Below are positions 1 to 5,059 of a DNA stretch of 5,573 nucleotides, in pieces; the first letter of the stretch is position 1, and each line of letters opens with the position of its first letter. This stretch comes from Chloroflexota bacterium (GTDB lineage Bacteria > Chloroflexota > UBA6077). A program made the translations under genes and the position numbers. The stretch is from positions 1,230-6,802 of the forward strand of contig JAJYKO010000304.1 of assembly GCA_021788565.1 (NCBI GenBank). Direction: 5' to 3'. The notes below the pieces were generated by a model that saw only the letters and a list, made by a program, of their open reading frames with translations, was not told where the DNA came from and searched no databases.

Positions 1-61
1 AGGTGGGTGTGGACTTGTGGCCGTCGTGCTTCCGCGCAACATAGCTCCGCTGCCCTTAGCC

Positions 62-212
62 GCGGGCTTCACGCCCGTGCGTGCCCGTTGGAGAGGGTCC
101 AACACCCCCACGCGGACCGCCCCCGTGAAGGGCTTGGCGGTAGCGAGAAGCGCTTCACGCGAGCGAGCGCAGCGTGAAGGCCCGAATAGGGCGGCGCCAA
201 GGCCCGAAGGGC
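62..212. repeat. GC-rich intergenic region with nested inverted and direct repeats
   Basis: Bases 1-249 contain no convincing gene, but the middle is repeat-rich. An 8-nt motif, cttcacgc, occurs at 67-74 and 153-160, and its inverted copy gcgtgaag is at 172-179. The last two can pair as an 8-bp stem with an 11-nt loop, and a shorter inverted copy, gtgaag, lies at 125-130. A second hairpin pairs 87-92 (gttgga) with 98-103 (tccaac) and is extended by gcgtg (79-83) with cacgc (109-113) across a small internal loop. The 10-mer aaggcccgaa is repeated directly at 177-186 and 199-208, and each copy can form a gccc/gggc mini-hairpin. This could be a decayed dispersed intergenic repeat or a structured transcript. 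Nothing identifies it as a known RNA family. An open frame crosses it, but its product is Arg/Pro/Ala-rich and matches no family I know. Confidence 0.4.
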
Positions 213-249
213 GCGGCTACGGTGTTGCTTGCCCAGCCACTTGACGCAA

Positions 250-277
250 AACGCCCGGCCTTGAACGGCCGGGCGTT
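250..277 (-). terminator. Intrinsic terminator of the hemerythrin gene
   Basis: A perfect 11-bp GC-rich inverted repeat (250-260 with 267-277) encloses a 6-nt loop. Read on the minus strand, the stem runs directly into a short T run (TTTT, complement of 248-251). It begins about 20 nt after the hemerythrin stop codon, which is where a Rho-independent terminator would be expected. On the plus strand the stem is followed only by TT and then mixed sequence, so the main direction is minus. The T run is short, so termination efficiency is uncertain. Confidence 0.75.
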
Positions 278-297
278 CGTGTGGCGAGGGAGAGGCG

Positions 298-849
298 CTA
301 GGCCGTTGTCGGGTCCAACTCGTCGATCATCTTATGATAGCGCTCATGCACGCCAGGACCAATTTGCTCCGACTCGATACGGTCGAACTCGGCGACCAGC
401 TTATTTTGGGTCGTGTCTGAGAGCACTCGATCCGCCATCGGGAAGAGAATCGTGTCCTCCTTCTTGATGTGCTGTGCCAGTAGAGCGGCATAGCCTCTCG
501 CGTTTTCGGCCAGGGCAGCGCGAGCCGCCGAGTCGCCACGCTTGTACCCCTCGAGCGCAGCGGCCATGCCCCTTATATAGCCCCGACCCTGCTCGTGTTC
601 CGCCAGCATCACACCGATGGGGCCGGACTCCACTGGGACGCCGGCTTTCGCCATGGCTGGGAAGAGGGCGGTCTCCTCCTTGCCGTGGTGGCACTTGTCC
701 GCGAAATTGCGCAGGAAGTCCAACAACTCCTCGAAGAGCGCGGTGGGAACGTCTTCGCCCGCGTCCAGTTGGTCCGCTGACCGGTTCAGCACCTTCAGCA
801 CGCGTTCCACAGCCCGGTGCTCGTTCATCAGTACTTCGCTAGCTTTCAT
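298..849 (-). CDS. Hemerythrin HHE-domain protein
   Basis: The product is a 183-residue cytosolic protein predicted to fold as a four-helix bundle binding a non-haem di-iron centre. Metal-ligand motifs appear in the family order: H11 in NEHRAVERVL, H54/H55 and E59 in CHHGKEETALFP, H85 in EHEQGR, and H127 with E131 in QHIKKEDTILFP. A further H168 and H172 lie near the C terminus. Bacterial proteins of this type are linked to oxygen, nitric oxide or iron sensing, storage or repair; the exact role cannot be read here. The frame is open up to 990, but ATG at 849 is chosen because AGAAGGGG sits 8 nt upstream and the HHE fold starts at once, whereas the upstream extension resembles no domain. The gene stands alone, with its own terminator, divergent from the protease gene. 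There is no signal peptide or membrane segment. Confidence 0.9.
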   Translation of the reverse strand: MKASEVLMNEHRAVERVLKVLNRSADQLDAGEDVPTALFEELLDFLRNFADKCHHGKEETALFPAMAKAGVPVESGPIGVMLAEHEQGRGYIRGMAAALEGYKRGDSAARAALAENARGYAALLAQHIKKEDTILFPMADRVLSDTTQNKLVAEFDRIESEQIGPGVHERYHKMIDELDPTTA

Positions 850-857
850 CGCTTCAG

Positions 858-865
858 CCCCTTCT
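858..865 (-). promoter_or_regulatory. Ribosome binding site setting the hemerythrin start
   Basis: The minus strand reads AGAAGGGG 8 nt before the ATG at 849. This is the only good Shine-Dalgarno match near an in-frame start of the gene, and it supports this internal methionine over starts further upstream in the same open frame. Confidence 0.6.
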
Positions 866-891
866 AGGTGACGGAGTGAGTTTCTTCTGTA

Positions 892-921
892 ACTATAACC
901 ATAGATCAGGCACTTCAGCGT
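892..921 (-). promoter_or_regulatory. Candidate promoter of the hemerythrin gene
   Basis: The minus strand has TATAGT (complement of 892-897), matching the sigma-70-type -10 consensus at five of six positions. It would give a start point near 885 and a leader of about 35 nt carrying the ribosome binding site. No good -35 hexamer lies 16-18 nt upstream. That fits either a promoter needing an activator or a wrong call. The plus strand of the same spot reads TATAAC (894-899), so the AT-rich patch could also serve the divergent protease gene, although no -35 is visible there either. Confidence 0.35.
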
Positions 922-925
922 TTGC

Positions 926-941
926 TGCGACTTATGTCGCA
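926..941. promoter_or_regulatory. Perfect 16-bp inverted repeat, putative operator
   Basis: The sequence tgcgacttatgtcgca is a perfect 6-bp inverted repeat with a 4-nt spacer. It lies between the divergent hemerythrin and protease genes, centred about 48 bp upstream of the start point inferred for the hemerythrin gene. This size and symmetry suit a dimeric transcription factor. It does not match the usual FNR (TTGAT-N4-ATCAA) or CRP (TGTGA-N6-TCACA) half-sites, so no regulator is named. Confidence 0.45.
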
Positions 942-943
942 TG

Positions 944-965
944 AAGCCACAAGTTTGTCTGGCTT
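944..965. promoter_or_regulatory. Second imperfect inverted repeat in the divergent promoter region
   Basis: Arms aagcca (944-949) and tggctt (960-965) flank a 10-nt centre, and the overlapping 10-mer acaagtttgt (949-958) is itself palindromic. Its centre lies 21 bp from that of the inverted repeat at 926-941, about two helical turns. The arms differ from that repeat, so if both are operators they need not bind the same protein. Confidence 0.3.
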
Positions 966-1039
966 GATCCTTGCTCCATACGGCGGTCATGCGGCACCCG
1001 GAAGGATCGCGGAATCCTGCGAGGATTGAGCGGCAAGAT

Positions 1040-1927
1040 ATGCGACGAAACGCACCTTTTCCACCTGCTCGCCGGCAGGTAGCACCGGAACCTGAGCCTC
1101 CGCCGTCGCGGCTAGCGCTCCTCCTACAGCGCTTGGGCCGGTTTCACACACGCTTTCACGATCTTTTCCTCGTCGCGGCGGGCGTAGCCGCGGCCTTCGC
1201 GGCGCTGCTACTGTTTAATGCAGCCAATCCCCCGCCTCGACCACTGACCCAGCGTGACATCAACGCAGCCGTCGGCCGTGCCATGGCTTCGGCCACGCCG
1301 GCACCATCGTATGAGTCGCAGGCCTATGAGGCCATTCGACCTTCCCTCGTGCGCGTGAGTGCGGTGGGCCAGGCAGCCGGTCCGAATGCTGACACCTCGA
1401 TCGGCACAGGGGTCGTGATCGATCAGCAGGGCTCTATTTTGACTAGCCTACACATCGTCGAGAATGCAGCGGCAGTGCGCGTCCTATTCGCTGATGGAAC
1501 CCAATCGGATGCGCGCGTAGTGGCCAGCCAGCCTGAGAACGACCTCGCCGTCTTACGCCCCAGCATAATCCCTGACGATCTGATGCCCGCGACCATGGCT
1601 GGTTCCGGCGGCCTCCGCGTAGGAGATGAAGTCGTCGCTGTTGGGAATCCGTTTGGAGTGAGCAACTCGCTCACGGCCGGAGTTGTCTCCGGTCTCGGAC
1701 GAAGCTTCGTGTCTCCTACCACCGGCCAGAAGCTCACAAACTTGATCCAGTTCGACGCGGCGGTCAACCCAGGGAACTCGGGGGGCCCACTGCTCAACCG
1801 CGATGGGGAGGTCGTCGGGATCGTCACTGGTTTGATGAACCCAACCGGACAGGATGTGTTCATTGGCATTGGTTTTGCCGTCCCAATTGAGACCGCTGCC
1901 GCCGCGCTCGGCGCGTCACCGTATTAG
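1040..1927 (+). CDS. Membrane-anchored HtrA/DegP-like trypsin-type serine protease without PDZ domain
   Basis: With the ATG at 1040 the product has 295 residues: a basic, proline-rich N-terminal region (1-40), one hydrophobic segment (about 41-63, DLFLVAAGVAAAFAALLLF) that should act as a signal anchor, a short linker, and a chymotrypsin-fold S1C protease domain from about 100 to the end. The triad is visible as H138 (LTSLHIV), D168 (ENDLAVL) and S247 (NPGNSGGPL). Other family landmarks are IGTGVVID and VGNPFG. The chain stops right after the protease domain, so the usual HtrA PDZ module is absent. The active domain would lie outside the cytoplasmic membrane and probably cleaves misfolded or specific envelope proteins. 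The start is uncertain: TTG at 971 and ATG at 989 are in frame, but the stretch they add looks like translated intergenic repeat, and none of the three has a strong ribosome binding site. The next gene begins 65 nt downstream, so co-transcription is possible. Confidence 0.85.
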   Translation: MRRNAPFPPARRQVAPEPEPPPSRLALLLQRLGRFHTRFHDLFLVAAGVAAAFAALLLFNAANPPPRPLTQRDINAAVGRAMASATPAPSYESQAYEAIRPSLVRVSAVGQAAGPNADTSIGTGVVIDQQGSILTSLHIVENAAAVRVLFADGTQSDARVVASQPENDLAVLRPSIIPDDLMPATMAGSGGLRVGDEVVAVGNPFGVSNSLTAGVVSGLGRSFVSPTTGQKLTNLIQFDAAVNPGNSGGPLLNRDGEVVGIVTGLMNPTGQDVFIGIGFAVPIETAAAALGASPY

Positions 1928-1939
1928 GTCAGGACTGCA

Positions 1940-1996
1940 ATGGCTCAACCCGAGCGAAGCAGCGCGGACCCAGGATCCGGCGGAGAGAACAGATGA
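1940..1996 (+). other. Possible 18-codon leader ORF overlapping the MoxR-family start
   Basis: An ATG at 1940, preceded by AGGA with 5-nt spacing, opens a short frame encoding MAQPERSSADPGSGGENR. Its TGA stop (1994-1996) overlaps the ATG start of the next gene (1993-1995) as ATGA, the arrangement typical of translational coupling. The peptide has no run of a single amino acid that would suggest an attenuator and no family match I recognise. It may be chance in a 65-nt gap. Confidence 0.2.
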
Positions 1997-3009
1997 TCGA
2001 TGATGTTGAGGACCGGCCCGAAGAAGCTGTTCTGATGGAGCAGATCCTGTACGAAGTGAGGAAGGTGATCGTTGGGCAGGATCACCTTCTTGAACGTGTG
2101 CTCGTGGCTATTCTGGCGCAAGGCCATTTGCTCGTGGAGGGCGTGCCCGGCCTGGCGAAAACCCTCACTATCAAGACACTTGCGGAGTCGATCAACGGCA
2201 CATTCAGGCGCATTCAGTTTACTCCCGACCTCGTTCCGGCGGACCTCGTGGGCACTCGGATCTACAACCAGAAGACCGGGGAATTCAGCACCGCCCTCGG
2301 CCCGGTTTTCACCAATCTCCTTCTGGCAGACGAGATCAACAGGGCGCCGGCGAAAGTTCAGAGCGCGCTGCTGGAGGTGATGCAGGAGCGTCAGGTCACC
2401 ATCGGCGGCGAGACGCACAGAGTGCCGGATCCGTTCCTGGTGATGGCCACGCAGAATCCCATCGAAACTGAGGGAACATACACGCTTCCAGAGGCTCAGG
2501 TGGATCGCTTCATGATGAAGGTGGTCGTGGACTACCCCAGCGAGAGCGATGAGTTCGTGATCGTTGAGCGGATGACCGGCGCCCTGACGCCGGTGCGCGC
2601 CGTTGTGGACACGGCGCAGCTTGCGAGCCTCCGGCGCGAGGCTGAGAAAGTTTACGTCGATCCATCTTTGATTCGACACGCGGTGCGACTGGCGGCTTCC
2701 ACACGTAGCCCGGAGGAATTCGGTGTCCCTGACGTAGCCAAGTACATAACCTATGGCGCCAGTCCGCGTGCATCCATCAATCTGATCCTGACCGCGAGGG
2801 CACTCGCCTTCGTGCGCGGGAGAAGGTACGCGGTCCCGCGGGACGTCACCGATATGGTGCCGGATGTGATGCGGCACCGTCTGGTCCTCTCATACGAAGC
2901 CCTATCCGACGGCGTCACCAGCGACATGATATTGGCGCGGATCCTGGAATACGTCTCGCCGCCGACACAACTGTTGCAGATACACTCAAATGCCATCGCA
3001 GAACCCTGA
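1993..3009 (+). CDS. MoxR-family AAA+ ATPase
   Basis: The product has 338 residues, normal for MoxR ATPases, and is cytosolic. Visible motifs in order: Walker A GVPGLAKT (50-57), Walker B LLLADEIN (109-116, with D113 and E114), sensor 1 in ATQNP (152-156), the EAQVDRF segment with arginine R172, and sensor 2 GASPRA (255-260, R259), followed by the helical lid domain. All catalytic positions are intact. MoxR proteins form ATP-driven rings that act as chaperones for metal-binding VWA-domain partners, and the two genes downstream encode just such partners. The start is supported by GGAGAG (1982-1987) 5 nt before the ATG. The 3' end overlaps the DUF58 gene by 20 nt, so the two are almost certainly in one operon. 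The gap to the protease upstream has no visible promoter, so transcription may come from there. Confidence 0.95.
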   Translation: MIDDVEDRPEEAVLMEQILYEVRKVIVGQDHLLERVLVAILAQGHLLVEGVPGLAKTLTIKTLAESINGTFRRIQFTPDLVPADLVGTRIYNQKTGEFSTALGPVFTNLLLADEINRAPAKVQSALLEVMQERQVTIGGETHRVPDPFLVMATQNPIETEGTYTLPEAQVDRFMMKVVVDYPSESDEFVIVERMTGALTPVRAVVDTAQLASLRREAEKVYVDPSLIRHAVRLAASTRSPEEFGVPDVAKYITYGASPRASINLILTARALAFVRGRRYAVPRDVTDMVPDVMRHRLVLSYEALSDGVTSDMILARILEYVSPPTQLLQIHSNAIAEP

Positions 3010-3916
3010 AGCCATCCTGCGGCGCCTGGACTGGACGGTGGTACGCCGCCTTGATGGTCTCCTGCAGGGCGACTATCGGACGCTGTTCCGTGGTTTCGGC
3101 CTCGACCTGGCGGATCTACGCGAGTATCGGTTCGGCGATGATGTTCGACACATAGATTGGAATGTCACCGCGCGTCTCCAGACTCCGTATGTCCGCGAGT
3201 TCACGGAAGACCGAGAAATTACCGCGTGGTTTCTACTCGATCTGAGCCCGTCCGTGGATTTCGGGACGGTGCAGACGGTCAAGCGTGACCTGCTCGTCGA
3301 CTTCGCCACTGTTCTGTCGCGCGTTCTCACCCGCCACGGAAACCGCGTGGGCGCGATCTTCTACACGAGCAGAGTGGATCGCGTGATTCCAGCGCGGGGC
3401 GGCAAGGTCCAGGTCCTTCGCCTGACCGATGACCTACTGCATCAGGTCCCGGTGAGGCATGCGTACGCAACTGACCTAACACCACTGCTCGAGACCGCGA
3501 TTCGCACCTTGCGACGCCGCTCCCTCGTCTTCATCGTCTCTGATTTCATCAGTGCACCGGGCTGGGATAAGCCGCTTCACCTGCTCGCTCAGCGCCACGA
3601 GGTACTGGCGATCCGTCTTAGCGACCCGCGTGAGATGGAGCTGCCCGACGTCGGCCCGCTGGTGCTGCAGGACTCCGAGACAGGCGAGCAACTTTATGTC
3701 GACACGCATGACCAGGGCTTTAGGCGAAGGTTTGCCGAGAGCGCTCATCGGCGAGAGCAAGCTTTGAGCACGATTCTTTCTAGCGCTGGGGTGGACGTCC
3801 TCAGGCTTTCCACCGACGGTGATTTGGCGAAGGAGATTGTGCGGTTCGCGACACTTCGCAAGCAGCAGAGGCAGCGACCCGATAGAAGCAAGCAGCCATT
3901 AGCGATCAGCTCTTGA
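2990..3916 (+). CDS. DUF58 domain protein with VWA-like fold
   Basis: The product has 308 residues and no membrane segment. The DUF58 signature is clear: LREYRFGDDVRHIDWNVTAR (43-62), followed by a beta strand ending in the MIDAS-like DLSPS (84-88), T161 in YATDL, and D185 in FIVSDF. Together these suggest a VWA-like fold able to bind a divalent metal. DUF58 proteins are regularly encoded next to MoxR ATPases and are thought to be their substrates or adaptors; the biochemical role is unsettled. The ATG lies inside the end of the MoxR gene with a 20-nt overlap in a different frame and has no strong ribosome binding site, so translation probably depends on ribosomes finishing the upstream gene. 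The C-terminal tail (about 288-303) is basic and glutamine-rich. A gap of 33 nt leads to the VWA gene. Confidence 0.92.
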   Translation: MPSQNPEAILRRLDWTVVRRLDGLLQGDYRTLFRGFGLDLADLREYRFGDDVRHIDWNVTARLQTPYVREFTEDREITAWFLLDLSPSVDFGTVQTVKRDLLVDFATVLSRVLTRHGNRVGAIFYTSRVDRVIPARGGKVQVLRLTDDLLHQVPVRHAYATDLTPLLETAIRTLRRRSLVFIVSDFISAPGWDKPLHLLAQRHEVLAIRLSDPREMELPDVGPLVLQDSETGEQLYVDTHDQGFRRRFAESAHRREQALSTILSSAGVDVLRLSTDGDLAKEIVRFATLRKQQRQRPDRSKQPLAISS

Positions 3917-3949
3917 TACCCGTTGTTCGGTCTTACTTTGGGGTGAGGT

Positions 3950-4966
3950 ATGTCGTTTCTATGGACCGAGATGTTGTGGGCACTTCTGATCGTGCCCGTA
4001 TATGTGGCCGTCTATGTTCTCATGCAACGACGCAGGCAAAGATATGCGCTCCGATATGCTAGCCTCTCCCTGGTCAAGCAAGCCGTCGGGCCTGGTCCTG
4101 GCATCCGCCGCCACATCCCGCCCATCCTGTTCCTAGTAGGTCTAGCCATAATGATCGTGGCGATGGCGCGTCCGGCGGCAACTGTCACGCTACCATCGCA
4201 GGAGGGTACGGTCATACTGACAATCGACGTATCAGGAAGTATGCGCGCGGATGACCTCAAGCCGAGCCGAATCGAGGCGGCGAAGTCCGCGGCTCGCGCG
4301 TTCGTGCAGCAGCAGCCACAAAATGTCCGCATTGGCGTGGTCTCGTTCAGCACCACGGCCTCTGTGGTGCAGGCGCCAACCACGGAACGCGCCTCCGTGC
4401 TCGCGGCGATTGACCGTCTCGAACCACAGCGCTCCACCGCGATTGGAAGCGGCATTCTAACCTCGCTGTCCGCGATTTTCGATCAACCTGGCGCGACATC
4501 AACCCCTTCCCCCCCGGATGCGCTCACAGCGCCCGAGCCGACAGCGACGCCGGCGCCCGTGCCCCCCGGCAGCTACACCCAGGCGGTTATCGTGTTGTTG
4601 AGCGACGGGGCGAGCAATATCGGACCTCCTCCGCTGGACGCCGCCCAGCAGGCGGCGGATCGGGGCGTGCGCATTTACACCGTTGGTGTTGGTGATCCTA
4701 ACGGAGTAATCCTGAGGCTTGGAGGAATGTCGGCGCGCGTGCGTCTGGATGAGGTTACCCTCAAGCGCATTGCCCAGGAGACGGATGGGACCTACTTCAA
4801 GGCAGATAGTGAGACCAACCTGGCAGATATCTACAAGAGTCTCAGCACCAAGCTGGTCTTCAAGACAGAGCAGACCGAGCTTACGGCGGGGTTCACAGCC
4901 GCTGCGGCGGTGGTGATGCTCACCGCCGGAGGCCTTTCGCTCCTGTGGTTCAGCCGCCTGCCGTAA
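3950..4966 (+). CDS. Membrane-anchored von Willebrand factor A protein, BatA-like
   Basis: The product has 338 residues: two N-terminal membrane segments (about 8-25 and 57-75), a VWA domain (about 87-300) and a third membrane segment (about 312-336), the BatA/BatB layout. The metal-ion-dependent adhesion site is complete: DVSGS (93-97), T163 in RSTAIGSG and D219 in LLSDGASN. A Pro/Thr/Ala-rich low-complexity insert (about 179-207) sits between the T163 region and the strand carrying D219. The VWA domain probably faces outward or the periplasm between the membrane segments, where it may assemble envelope protein complexes with MoxR's help. Translation starts at the ATG after a G-rich stretch (ggggtgagg, 3940-3948). 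It is the last gene of the run. No second VWA (BatB) and no BatC/D/E gene follows, so this is a reduced cluster. A role in stress resistance is inferred from Bat operons elsewhere. Confidence 0.93.
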   Translation: MSFLWTEMLWALLIVPVYVAVYVLMQRRRQRYALRYASLSLVKQAVGPGPGIRRHIPPILFLVGLAIMIVAMARPAATVTLPSQEGTVILTIDVSGSMRADDLKPSRIEAAKSAARAFVQQQPQNVRIGVVSFSTTASVVQAPTTERASVLAAIDRLEPQRSTAIGSGILTSLSAIFDQPGATSTPSPPDALTAPEPTATPAPVPPGSYTQAVIVLLSDGASNIGPPPLDAAQQAADRGVRIYTVGVGDPNGVILRLGGMSARVRLDEVTLKRIAQETDGTYFKADSETNLADIYKSLSTKLVFKTEQTELTAGFTAAAAVVMLTAGGLSLLWFSRLP

Positions 4967-4977
4967 CGGTCTGCGGC

Positions 4978-5050
4978 GGGCGGGCGGACACGGCGGTCCG
5001 CCCCTACAACGTTGGGCGACGTAGGGGCGGACACGGCGGTCCGCCCGCCC
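4978..5050. repeat. Composite hairpin built from two 22-bp direct repeats between convergent genes
   Basis: Two identical 22-mers (4982-5003 and 5025-5046) are direct repeats, yet the region also folds as one long hairpin. The outer stem 4978-4988 pairs with 5040-5050 (11 bp, plus C4977-G5051), and the inner stem 4997-5007 pairs with 5021-5031 (11 bp). Each arm carries the same 8-mer, cacggcgg (4989-4996 and 5032-5039), which faces itself as a symmetrical unpaired bulge. The apical loop is 5008-5020. Each arm alone can also fold, ggcgga pairing with tccgcc around the 8-mer. It lies between the stop codons of the convergent VWA and adaptor genes and could act as a two-way transcription barrier, though no T run follows on either strand. 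It also looks like a REP/MITE-type dispersed element. Confidence 0.75.
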
Positions 5051-5059
5051 GGTCCCCTA

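Noticed and set aside
62..212. tRNA or other known RNA gene
   Set aside because: No cloverleaf, anticodon arm or TΨC-like motif could be assembled from the hairpins, and no known riboswitch core was recognised.
17..244. Open frame of 75 codons in the left intergenic region
   Set aside because: The Arg/Pro/Ala-rich product covers repeated and hairpin sequence, has no clear ribosome binding site and resembles no family.
954..982. Plus-strand promoter for the protease (tttgtc with catacg at 17-nt spacing)
   Set aside because: Both hexamers match the consensus poorly, the -10 in only three positions, so it is not listed as a feature.
850..990. N-terminal extension of the hemerythrin protein by 47 residues
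   Set aside because: The internal ATG at 849 has a good ribosome binding site, the HHE fold begins there, and the extension overlaps the inferred promoter and inverted repeats.
1423..1869. Open frame of 148 codons on the minus strand opposite the protease
   Set aside because: It is a shadow frame of the protease catalytic domain, with no domain and no start signal.
1945..2877. Long (310-codon) open frame on the minus strand opposite the MoxR gene
   Set aside because: It is antisense to a gene with all AAA+ motifs intact. Its product is rich in His/Arg without a recognisable domain, as expected of a shadow frame in GC-rich DNA.
4978..5050. CRISPR array
   Set aside because: There are only two repeat copies, no series of regular spacers and no cas genes. 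The copies form one hairpin between convergent genes.
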